From Epithemia pelagica (lineage: Eukaryota; Bacillariophyta; Bacillariophyceae; Surirellales; Surirellaceae), in the NCBI GenBank assembly GCA_946965045.2, contig OX337228.1, forward strand, positions 2,046,001 through 2,110,000: a stretch of 64,000 nt of DNA. Direction: 5' to 3'. The notes below the pieces were generated by a model. The model did no database searches, was not told the origin of the DNA, and was given only the letters and a program-made list of their open reading frames with translations. How positions within the stretch are numbered: the stretch's first letter is position 1; every line of letters starts with the position of its first letter. Positions 22,481 through 32,099 of the stretch are shown here, one piece after another. The translations under genes and the position numbers were made by a program.

Positions 22481-25400
22481 ATGGCACCGTCGTCGAAACG
22501 TCTTACCACTGGATCCAAGGTGTTTGTGAAGCGCGGGAATGTTCCTGTGATTATTGTCGGACCTACGGAAAAGCATCATTGGGAGGTTGAGTTTGTGGAT
22601 AAAACCACTGGAATCAGGACTGGACGACGCGAGACCAAATCGTCTCAGCAACTTTGTTGGCCCTATTTGGACGAGTCATTTCCTGGAGAACAGGAGCGCA
22701 CCAGCAGCAACACCAACAACACTGCAAACAATATGACCACCCCGAACAACAACGTCACCAAATCACCAACAGCAGCAGCAGCAGCAACAACAACAACAAC
22801 AACCGCAATGTCACCAACACTGCCAACAACAACGCTGCCAACAACACTGCCACCCGCAATGTCACCAACACCACCCGCAATCATGTCACCAACACTACCA
22901 ACAACAACGTCACCACCATCATCAACAACAACACAAACAACACAAACAACAACAACGTCACCACTACCACCACCACCACCCACAACAACAACACTGCCAA
23001 CCGCAATGTCACCACCACCAACGACACCACCACCAACAACAACAACAACACCGCCAACCACAATATCACCACCGCCAACCGCAATGTCACCACCACCACC
23101 ACCACCCACAACAACAACGTCAACCGTAATGTCACCACCGCCAACCACAGTGTTGCGACCACCACCACCACCAACAACAACAACACCACCACGACGACCA
23201 CCACCAACAACAACAACAACACCACCAACCACAATGTCATCACCGCCAACAACACCGCCATCACCACCTCCAACTGCAATGCCACCACCACTGCCAACAA
23301 CAACAACACTGCCACCAACATGATCAACAACAACAACAACACGGCAAACAACATCACCACCACGGCAAACAACAACAACCGCAATGTCGCCACCACCGCC
23401 CACAGCATCATCACCCACAACAACAGCCGCAATGATGTCACCACCGCCAACAACAACAACAACGCGATTCAAATGAATGGGGTTGAGACGAGGACTGATG
23501 CAACCACCAACGTCACAACAACCGCAACCAATGAAGATGAGCGAGAAGAGAGTGAAGAGCCGGAGGTATCCACCCCGCCACCACCAACAATGCTTCGTTG
23601 TAACAACAACAACGTCACCTCACCAACAGTGGAGGTTCATCTGTTGGTTGATAAGCACGGGCATCAGGAGTATGTCGTCGAATCGGATGACGAGGCTACA
23701 TTGATCCACCAAGACGATTACGAGGACGATCATGAGCAGCCTCGCAATGAAGTGCTCATCGATGATAGTAGTGACGACGACGCTGGGGACAACGGCACTG
23801 CAAACCAGCACGAATTGCTGGAAGAAGACAACGGCGTGTCGATCAACGTTGCTGAAGAGAGCGAAGATGTACTAAACAACTTCGCTCTCCCTGAGGACGA
23901 CAATGTCCTCGACCCAAACGCGGCTGCGCTTGCATGTGAGATAGAGATGGAGCGAGCAAACGGCTACAAGCAAAGGCGCGAAATGTACGAGAAGCGACGT
24001 GAGGATTTGATCGAAAGTGGATGGACTGTCGAAGTCCAGCCCTCACGCACCGGCATTGCGATTGGAGATCGCGTTCGCGAAAACAAGCGCATCGATCCTC
24101 AATTTGGCACGGTGGTCGGGCAGATTCTTCCGGGTGAAGAAGGCAACGAGACCAGGCGCAAACTGTGGACTGTTCTCTTTGATGGAAAAGAGTTTGCCGA
24201 ACCTGGAATTCCAGGAACATCGCTTCGAAAGCTCCATGACGACCGTGTTTTCTCATGGAAGATTATGGGCGACTCGGAGCCTGACGACCCAGTGCCTCCC
24301 AAAGATACGACAGGGATCATTGGCTTTGACTTTGAAAAGTCATTCGAGAGCCAAAATGTTCTGGCACCTCCGGAGTCTTACGACTTTCCATACATGAGGT
24401 TGCTCATGCATATGTGGCCCGGTAAGTCCACCTGGTTGATTGTTTGATCCGTTGTTACGACAAAGTGGACTCACTTTTGTTCTTGTTGTGTGTTTTGCAG
24501 GAAATTGGAATAAGCAACTTAACAATCTCAACGTCCACATAGATAAGAATAATAACAAAAACCGCAAGAAGCGAAAGGTTCTTCTTGTCTCTCCGAGTGA
24601 GTGGTGGAAAGTCTGGGGCATCATGATTGGTTCTTGCCCCGCAAACCAGAGCGGGAAGAATCTGTTTGACAAGAGCCCTTCTCCTTGCCAGTTTGCTCCC
24701 AGCATCAACCTTGGGAGTACAGGAGACAACGCGATGGGAGTGATGTCCCAAGATCGGTTCGAACAGATAAAGGCCCATGTGCACCATGCATTCGCTGGGA
24801 CCGTTGAAGATGACAAATGGAACCCAATTCGCCCGTTGATTGATGGTTTCAATGAAAACCGTCGTTTGACGGTTGAAGCTTCTGCCAGGAAAGTTGTGGA
24901 CGAGTGCATGAGTGCCTTCCAGCCTCGCACCACTCCTTCCTCAAGTCTTCCTCACATCACATTTGTCCTGCGGAAACCAAAACCACTTGGGACAGAACTG
25001 AAGGTAAGTGTACTCTTGTTGTACAATGATACAGCTTCTCCGAAGGTATTCTCACTGCTGTCTTTCACAGGCGGTCGCAGATGCAGAGATTGGATGCCTT
25101 ACCTTTCTTGAGATTCAAGAAGGTAAGGATCCAATGAGGAAGCTCAAGTTCACTTCAGAAGCTGGCTCAGTCACGGCGGCGACCACGCTCCGGTTGATTG
25201 AAGGATCGGAAAATCAGGCACTGGGTGGAGGAGACCGCTACATCGTCTGTGCGGACTCCTGGTTTGGATCAGTCCGAATGGTGGAAGCACTCAAGTGCTT
25301 GTGGAGCCAGCCCAAGATTCCAGTGCCGTCGGATCCACGAAACTACTCGCTCGAGGTCGACAAAGCCAAAGGCAACAACCACAATTCTCCGGAAGTTGTT

Positions 25401-26615
25401 TGCTCAATCAAGACGAACAGTGGATTCTTTCCTCATGACGAGCTTGTCCAGGAAATGAAGGAGTATCCTTCAGGCTCCTACTTGGTTTTGGGTTGCACAG
25501 CTCCAGCCACCAACGTGGAGCTGCGTGCAATTGGATATAAATATAATGCAACAAAAGTGCTCTTGTTTTTGATGTCAAAAAATGCAGGAAGCACAGTGCC
25601 TGGTCGTCCGTATGTGGCACGTTTCCCGGATGAACACGGCAACATTCGGGAGAGACACGTCCCACGCCCAAGCTGCCTCTCGAAGTACTTTGGTTGTTCC
25701 AACGTCATTGACGTCCACAACCAGTATCGGCAGAACCTCCTTGCTCTCGAGGAGCATTGGAAAACACCCAACCCCTGGTTCCGACTTATGACAACAGTTA
25801 TCGGCATGACAGTTGTTGATTGTTTCCTTGGTGCGAAGCACCACAGGGGACAACTTCTGCCGACCCAAACATTGAAGCAATTTGCAGATGCCCTCGCATG
25901 GGATCTTACCAACAATCCACTTCGAGATGAGACCGTTGTTCCTGTGGTCCAAACTCGATCGAATATTGCTTTGTCGTCGAGCCCATCAGTTGATGAACAG
26001 CTTGGTGGATTGTTGGGAGCTCTGGGTCTTGGTGATCATGCAACAACACCAACAGAGATGTCGAATATGCTCCGACAATTGGTGGTGAACAACACAGCAA
26101 GAACTGTGTCTCCAACGGACTCGTCGCTTGGAGGTGATGAGGTCTTCTGCTTTCCGTGCTCTCCCACGGAGAACACCACCACCAATAACAACAACAACAA
26201 CAGCTCGAGGGCCACCACCAACAACAACAACAACAGCGCGAGGGCCACCACCACCAACAACAACAACAGCGCGAGGGCCACCACCAATAACAACCACAAC
26301 AGCGCAAGGGCCACCACCAATAACAACCACAACAGCACGGGCAATCCCCTTGATCATTTTCAGATTCCATTTGACACAACAACCACAGATACCAACGGCA
26401 GGGAGCGTCCGTGCAATCGGCGGTGTGTTGTTTGTGGCACAACAACCCGCATGATGTGCGCGCATCCACAGTGCCGTGCGACCGTAAGGTATCGCAAGGT
26501 CGCGGGCAAGGACGAGATCAAGGAGATTCGAGGAGTGGGCCTGTGTTCAGGCTACAGGGTTCGTAATGGTCATCGGTACCCGTGCATTGAGGTACATCGT
26601 CAAAGTTTCACGTGA
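22481..26615 (+). CDS. piggyBac-type (DDE_Tnp_1_7) transposase, frame interrupted in a repeat tract
   Basis: Start ATG at 22481. Segments: 22481 to the repeat tract in one frame, then another frame through it to 24421, then exons 24501..25003 and 25071..26615 (introns GTAAGT..TTGCAG and GTAAGT..TCACAG, both in phase). Two small beta-rich blocks (GSKVFVKRGNVPVIIVG and IAIGDRVRENKRIDPQFGTV) flank the low-complexity tract and lie in different frames, so either a frameshift or an unseen intron separates them. The catalytic triad is visible: VDECMSAF (Asp ~24899), CADSWFGS (Asp ~25254), VIDVHNQY (Asp ~25711). EWWKVWGIMIGSC is the typical entry to the domain. The C-terminus has a Cys/His-rich zinc-finger-like tail (CVVCG..C..C..C..H). 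The DDD core looks intact. Confidence 0.85.
22690..23470. repeat. Trinucleotide-like (ACC/AAC/CAA) tract within the transposase gene
   Basis: About 780 bp built almost only of A and C triplets with interspersed AATGTCACC words. Because stop codons are rare in it, several frames on both strands stay open, which gives spurious Val/Gly-rich and Pro/Thr-rich ORFs. In the gene it encodes Thr/Asn- or Thr/Pro-rich sequence. This tract contains the frame break. Confidence 0.85.
26170..26340 (+). repeat. Coding minisatellite near the transposase C-terminus
   Basis: About five imperfect tandem copies of a ~30 bp unit containing AGGGCCACCACCAACAACAA, encoding repeated ARATTNNNNS-like decapeptides between the DDD core and the Cys-rich tail. 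The frame is kept, so copy number can vary without disrupting the protein. Confidence 0.8.
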
Positions 26616-26782
26616 TAAAGGCTGCTTCTATTCTTCACAGTAGCTCGTCAATCCTAACAAGATAATACTTATGATACTAGTATATTTGGTGCATTAACAC
26701 TTCTACTCAGCCTTGACTCATTGTAATGAAATAGGAGTCGTTCTTGATACGAAACTAGTACTAGTGTATTTGCATTAACTTG

Positions 26783-27295
26783 CTACTTCTTCTTGTTTGA
26801 CCAAGTCTTCATTGCATTGTCGATGGACTGGATCATTGCTACCGAGTTTACAACACGCATTTTGATTGTGATGGTCATCGGCTCCATCGTAATCAACGTA
26901 TTCAACGAATGCGTTGTCTTGATCACAATCTTGCCCTTTACCGTGGATCCACTCGGCGACGACACGAGGGTGGATTTGAGCGTATTTGCGATTGATGTGA
27001 TGGGGATGATAAGCTCGGGAAAGTGATCGTCGTCCTTTCCACGAGCAAAGCCACGAATGGAGATTGCATTGTTGTTTGTGTCAGACGAGTAGGAGCGTTG
27101 AACAAGCACAACGCCACAATCAACGATGAGGCGCCCATCGTACCCGTCGTCTTGATGGCCGGGCTTAATGTGAATGTTCACCCCAGAATCTCCGAAGATG
27201 GAAACAGAGAACCCCTGGCATGGAAGGTTCTGTCCATCATCACGTCGAGTTGTGAATTGCTTGGGGAGAGTATTGACTTCCTCGGGTGTCTGCAT
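26783..27295 (-). CDS. Unknown 170-residue protein inside the piggyBac-like element
   Basis: ATG at 27295, 170 residues, no introns needed. The sequence alternates short hydrophobic and polar runs (FSVSIFGDSGVNIHIK, GRLIVDCGVVLV, MEPMTITIKMRVV), suggesting a beta-rich fold, and ends in a basic WSNKKK. I recognise no domain, signal peptide or membrane segment. It converges with the transposase gene (167 bp between stops) and is divergent from the next gene, with about 340 bp between starts. Its place inside the inverted repeats means it moves with the element. It could be an accessory transposition factor, captured host cargo, or a fortuitous ORF; a clean 170-codon frame with an ATG argues against the last. 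Confidence 0.55.
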   Translation of the reverse strand: MQTPEEVNTLPKQFTTRRDDGQNLPCQGFSVSIFGDSGVNIHIKPGHQDDGYDGRLIVDCGVVLVQRSYSSDTNNNAISIRGFARGKDDDHFPELIIPITSIANTLKSTLVSSPSGSTVKGKIVIKTTHSLNTLITMEPMTITIKMRVVNSVAMIQSIDNAMKTWSNKKK

Positions 27296-27635
27296 TGTTA
27301 GAACTGGAGAGAAAAGAGGGTAAGTGGAACTGCAGTTGCTTGTCTACTAATCTTCTTCTCTCTATATAGCTCCAAGAAGAACTTACACGAGAACACGAAG
27401 AGCTGGCGAAATGCAAAATACGAGAATGAGAATGAGTTGTGATGGCTAAGCGGTTTGTTTGATTGTCATTTGTCATATCGCCTTGTGTTTTGTGTTTTGC
27501 GCCATAATCTGCTTCCGACAGGCGTGGTGCGCGTTCATGTGTCACACTTTTTTGAGAACTCGTGACTGTTGATCACTTGTCCGCCGCTTCTCCAAACATG
27601 ACAATCAGCCCGTGCACAAAGATCAACAATCAACA

Positions 27636-28157
27636 ATGTCCGAGATGATCAATGGTAGGCGCGTCAGCTTGCGCAACAAGAGCAAGCTTCAGCAGATGCA
27701 GATGTCATCGTCCTCTGTGCGCTTGGCCGACCGGTACGATGGTGGCTCCATGGCAGCTCCCTCCAAGCCTGCACCTGTTGTCATCGTGAAGAAGAAGACA
27801 AAGAAGAAACAGAAGAAGACGAACAAGGGAGTTGATGAGAAGAAGATGACTGTTGTGAACAAAGAAGGCAATGTGGGCAATGTGGAAGTGAAGACTCCTC
27901 GTGGACGAGTTTCATTTGGAAAAATGGAGGTCGTCCAAGTTCTGTCACCTGAAAGTGATGAATCAATGGGTGGAGAACCAAGCCCAGCACAAAACAACAA
28001 CAAAGAAAACAACTCCTGCATGGATTTTGAAGCAATCGAGCCGTGCTCCCATCGCAAGAGCTTTGCCAGCTCAGTTGGAGTGGAAAGCAACCTTTCCTTT
28101 GAGTTTGCGGAGACGCAACAAGATGCTCCCGAGTTTCATTTCAACATCATCGAATAG
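27636..28157 (+). CDS. Unknown basic nuclear-type protein inside the piggyBac-like element
   Basis: ATG at 27636 (the frame upstream opens with GTG), 173 residues, ending about 100 bp before the right inverted repeat. The N-terminus is Arg/Lys/Ser-rich (MINGRRVSLRNKSK); a strong nuclear-signal-like stretch follows (KKKTKKKQKKTNKG), then RGRVSFGKMEV, which contains RVSF, a match to the PP1-docking RVxF motif. The C-terminal half is acidic and Ser/Asn-rich. No known domain is recognised. With the divergent minus-strand gene it forms a two-gene block between transposase and right end. The role is unknown; a DNA- or chromatin-associated accessory protein is a guess from composition only. Confidence 0.55.
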   Translation: MSEMINGRRVSLRNKSKLQQMQMSSSSVRLADRYDGGSMAAPSKPAPVVIVKKKTKKKQKKTNKGVDEKKMTVVNKEGNVGNVEVKTPRGRVSFGKMEVVQVLSPESDESMGGEPSPAQNNNKENNSCMDFEAIEPCSHRKSFASSVGVESNLSFEFAETQQDAPEFHFNIIE

Positions 28158-28260
28158 CGCACACAATGAACTCTATAGCTCTCTATTCATGTTATTACTG
28201 TTTCCTATCTATTTGTACAATCAACAGATGCCATTTGACAATGCAATGCCATGAAAACAA

Positions 28261-28487
28261 GTGTGCCAAACTGTGCCAAACTGTGCCAAGCGACAAAAAT
28301 GGTTCTCGGAAATCGATTTCTAGATCCATACCTACTAGGATTGGGGCCAGGGGGTGGTTGGCGCTCGAAAGAAGACCCTTTTGGGCTCAAGATTGAGCAC
28401 CAGCATGTGGTCATACGACCATTTTTGATGAAGTTACATGTAGCTAAAGTTTGTGCCAAAGGGGCACAAACTAGGCGTCCTGGGCAC
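28261..28487. repeat. Right terminal inverted repeat
   Basis: Reverse complement of the left arm with few differences (for example CATACCTACTAGG against CCTAGTGGGTATG). It begins with three copies of the CTGTGCCAAA unit where the left arm has four, and ends GGCGTCCTGGGCAC. Confidence 0.93.
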
Positions 28488-28772
28488 TTCCCCCTAGGAG
28501 GCACTAGTCTAGCATGGTAAGTACTCTTTTTTATGATGATCGACTGCTTTTTCCTGGATCAGGCTTCGATCGTCCAAAACGTTTGGGATTTTAGGAGTCT
28601 AGGGGAGACAACCGTTTTCCTCCACTATTTGTCCATTTTCAACCTAGCTGGAGCTGGGGGAATAGTTGTCTTAGCACGTTACCCCTTATTCTTATTTTCA
28701 TACGAGTACCTATGGGTTCACGAAGAACTCCTACTCCAGACAAAGAAACAAAAAGGCTAAAAGACGCCCGCA

Positions 28773-30242
28773 TTACTTACTTGCAGACGATCGAAACTCC
28801 AACTCAAGCACAACAGGGCAATGATCACTACCCCCCTGTTCGTCTAGCATGTAACTATCCCTTGCGACTATCTGCGAGGATTCCTCAAAGAACTTAGGAT
28901 CGCAAATGAAGTAGTCAAGTCTCAAACCTTTGTTCGGTTCACGATTTCCAGCTCTCGTACTCCAATACGAATAGTGTCCAGATGCATTTGGATGAAGGCG
29001 ACGGAAAGCGTCCACAAAACCTGCGTCCAGCTGAGCCTGAAAGGAAGCTCGTTCCTCTGGGGTTACCCCAGCTTGTTTGGGTAGATGCTTCGCCCCGTCG
29101 TTCCAAACTTCCAAATTTGTGTGCGCAACATTGAGATCTCCAACCCAGATCACAGGGACTCCACGATCTTTTTGTATCTTTTGCATGAAAGCAAGAAAAT
29201 CTTTGTCCCATTCTTCTGTCCTGTATTGAAGTCTACCCAGTGTTTGGCCTGAATTGGGTACATAAACGTTCACCAAGCTGAACGTCGAAAAGTCTAAAAC
29301 AATGACCCTCCCCTCACCATCGTGTTTTGATTTCCCCAGTTTGTATGAGACATTTTCGAGGGTTGGCAGTGCATCTCGATCTGATGAAGACGTGGGAGAC
29401 GACGATTTCTTCGCGGGCTTGGCTTTAGAGCCAAAAAATTTCTCCAATGTTGGCTGTTTCGCACTTCCTTCCTGCTTCTTACACAATGCCTTTCTCACAA
29501 ACACGGCGGTACCCGAATACCCCTTCTTTTCCAATGAACAGGAAAAATATGACTCATAGCCTTCCTCTTCAAGACGTGGAATATCGAGTTTTGAATCTGA
29601 TAGATGTTGCTCTTGCAGTTTTGTTTCCTGGAGACATAATATATCGAGATCATACTTTTTCACAAGATCAGAAAGAGCAGTAGGCAATTTCTTTACAAGA
29701 GCTCGGAGACCAGCAACGTTCCATGAAGCCACCTTAAAAGCTGTACCATAGAATAGAGTTTTGAGTAGAAGGTTGAGGTGCCATCCGCGTCATATCGTAA
29801 CCTTGTCATACGAATACGTACTGCATGAACCATCAGGCGCCTTCGAGGGGTTCCACAGGCGTGGAATCTCGTCTTTTTCTGTCAGTACTTGATGTGGTGG
29901 AGCTTTCTTTTTCTTTTCTTTCTTGTTTTCTTGCGGTGTAGCATCCTTAGATGCGTCTTTCTCATTGTCAGCTCCACTCCGCCTCCTTCGTTTGCTGGCG
30001 GGGGTGTCTTTCTCTGCCACTGGACTCTCCTTATCTTTATCTTCCCGTTCTACATCGACTTCACTCTTGCTATGTTTTACTCTTTTCTTAGTATGCCGTG
30101 GAGATGAAGGATCTGTATCTGTTTTGCTCACTACCTTTGCGTCTTTATCGCTTTCGTCCTTTCCTCCAACCTCTGAGCTCAGATTTTTTAGCCGACTAGA
30201 GCGACGAGGTGTTCCGTCACTTGTGGCATTGTCTGGGGCCAT
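28773..30242 (-). CDS. AP endonuclease, ExoIII/APE1 family, with PIP-box-like insertion
   Basis: Exons 30242..29822 and 29740..28773 (81 bp intron, phase 1, giving DGSC-TFKVASWNVAGLR); 462 residues from the ATG at 30242. The open frame extends upstream to 30470 but adds no clear targeting sequence. Residues 1-140 are charged and disordered with basic patches (KRRRR), probably nuclear. The EEP domain (~142-460) keeps ASWNVAGLR, CLQETK (metal-binding Glu), YVPNSG, WVGDLNVAH (catalytic Asp and Asn), LRLDYF and GSDHCP (catalytic Asp-His). Relative to human APE1, about 43 residues are inserted between YSGT..RKA and VSYKLG, and they contain QPTLEKFF, a perfect PCNA-interacting-peptide consensus. 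Role: base excision repair at abasic sites. Confidence 0.92.
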
Positions 30243-30685
30243 TTGTTGGATAAATCGTGAACGAGATAGGGAGATATCTGCCTTGAGATGAAAGTCGAGA
30301 CAATGGTGGAATCCCAACGCGTAGGCGTTGTGAGCCCTATGTAAGAGCGCGCTCAACAAGCAAAAACGAAAGCCTTTGAACCTGCTGATAACGAGTCTAC
30401 CACAGGGAACAGCGATAGTAGAGATCGAGATCATTGGATCGTCGACCTTTGCCGTTGTGGACGCGTACAAAGATTTTGAAAACGTGTTGAAATGGCACGG
30501 AACTACTCACTCTCTAGCGATAAAATTTACTTTTTCGTTGAAATAGTTCTCAATTATTGCGGCTGGAACACTGGAAGTTAATTCAAAAAATGACCGCGGA
30601 TAAACGTGGCATTGACTATTGACTGGCATTTCGCAACCATTCTGCTCATCTGCGCTGTGTACAAGCAGCATCTCCAATCTTTCCA
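30243..30685. promoter_or_regulatory. Bidirectional promoter region, AP endonuclease / TMED
   Basis: 443 bp between divergent start codons. The AP endonuclease frame is open through 30470, which may be part of its 5' UTR. No other gene is seen. Confidence 0.5.
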
Positions 30686-31737
30686 ATGATGTTGTCAAGA
30701 ATTGCCTTTTTGGTCCTTCCATTAGTCACGGCCGTCGGAGGCCTCCCAGTTCAATTCGTTATCAATCAGCGCTCAGAGGAGTGCTTGTACGAAAAAATTA
30801 AAACTGGGTGAGTACGATATTCCATCTACTGCAGCGACCGTCATTCCATTCTGAACCAACCGCTTTCTCACGCCAGAGCCTTTTTACTTCTAACGACAGA
30901 GAATCATTCACCGTGTCAGCATTTATCCTCGGCGGCTCCAAACTTCAGGCACATATTGCCGTCGATGGGCCAGTAGCTCCCCCTGATGCTGACACTGGAT
31001 TGGCGATCTACGAATCTGCAATTAAACACGACCATGGGGAAACTTTCGGCGAGCAGACACAGTTCAAGTTTCATGCTAACTTTGAAGACCTGAATGTGGT
31101 TGAGGATGACAATGTAGCGGAAGAAGATGACGCAATTTCGGACAAACCGAAAGAGGGAGAGACCCCCGAAGAACAAAGAGCTCGCCGCGCCCAAGAACGA
31201 CGTAAAGCCTTGGAAGCTCGACAGCGCGAGGAACAATTAAAGCAAAGTCAAAAGAAGAAAATTAGGAATGAGGGGAAACCGTTTCAGAAGACATTCAAAG
31301 CCAAAGCTGACGGTTGGTACCAGTTTTGCGTTGAGGCCGACGTATCGAAGGTAACTGTTGAACTAGATTTTCGAACGGAGAGTGATTATGGAGGCATTGG
31401 ACCTACAGGTCACGTGTTCACATTGGAAGAGAAAGCTGTGGAAGAAGAAGAAAAGGCCATGGAAGAGGATTCTGCAACAGAAGAAGGAATAAAAGACGAA
31501 GATTTCCAGTCAACCCGGGACAAATTGAAAACACTTCGACGACTTCTGGCTGATATTCAATCAAAGCAGTCGCAAGAGCGTCATCGCTTAATGTTACATT
31601 CTGCCACCAACGAGCACTCTCATTCGCGAATGGTCCTTTCCTCTCTACTGGAAACCATTTTATTTATGTTGGTCACAGGTTTTCAAGTATTCACAATTCG
31701 TAGATGGTTCAAGGGAGCACCGGCGCTTGGTCGATAA
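30686..31737 (+). CDS. p24/TMED (emp24/GOLD) family cargo receptor with a charged insertion
   Basis: Exons 30686..30807 and 30900..31737; the splice is phase 2 and gives IKTGESFTVSAFILGG. 319 residues. Signal peptide (~1-19), then a GOLD domain starting with VINQRSEECLYEKIKTG (the p24 ECFYE block), a segment with HIAVDGP, a C-terminal part with GWYQFCVEAD, a coiled-coil-like stretch (LKTLRRLLADIQSKQ) and one membrane segment near residue 285-305 followed by a short basic tail (RRWFKG). An acidic then Arg/Lys/Glu-rich insertion of about 60 residues (~105-165) splits the GOLD domain. p24 proteins cycle between ER and Golgi in COPI/COPII vesicles. The tail lacks an obvious KKxx. Confidence 0.85.
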
Positions 31738-32099
31738 GCTTAGTTGACATTTACTTGTAGCACAAAGCATTTCGTCGTCTAGACTCTTGCATCCATGACC
31801 TTTACGCCAATTATAAGAAAATGCCCATTACAAGTGCAATGAACACATGACGTGAATGGGCGACCACATCATAATGTACATCGCGTCAAACTTAAGACAT
31901 TAAACGAGTGCTTACGATTTATACGGGAAATGTGGAGAAACCAGCGTTTTAAAATAGGAGAAAGATACAATTGTATCGAGAACTAAAAAAAGGGAATTGA
32001 AATATGCAAAAGAAAACTCAAAACCAAAAAAAGGGACTGGCAGTGGCAAAAGCAAAACTTGAAGCTGCCAAACAATGTGTAGAAACCAAATTCGTCTCC
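31738..32099. other. Intergenic region, no feature seen
   Basis: 362 AT-rich bp between the TMED stop and the 3' end of the next minus-strand gene. It holds convergent 3' ends. No gene is supported. Confidence 0.4.

Larger units (their letters stand above)
21750..28507 (+). mobile_element. piggyBac-like DNA transposon carrying a transposase and two extra genes
   Basis: About 6.76 kb bounded by long inverted repeats that match nearly base for base. The near-perfect arms are 21775..22013 and 28261..28487; a short further match (CTAGTGCCTC / GAGGCACTAG) reaches 21750 and 28507. Inside are a DDD transposase gene on the plus strand, an unknown gene on the minus strand (26783..27295) and an unknown gene on the plus strand (27636..28157). 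piggyBac elements duplicate TTAA; the flanks here show TTAT on the left and, read inward from the right, TTAC, so an intact target duplication is not seen and exact ends are uncertain. High arm identity suggests fairly recent activity, although the transposase frame is interrupted. Confidence 0.88.

Noticed and set aside
22663-23472. Long minus-strand Val/Gly- and Leu/Val-rich frames
   Set aside because: They are the complement of the A/C triplet tract and result only from the lack of stops in that repeat.
22690-26340. CRISPR-like or satellite array
   Set aside because: The repeats are coding trinucleotide and minisatellite tracts without spacers of constant length.
28533-28760. 75-codon plus-strand frame right of the piggyBac-like element
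   Set aside because: No features, short, in the 3' flank of the AP endonuclease gene.
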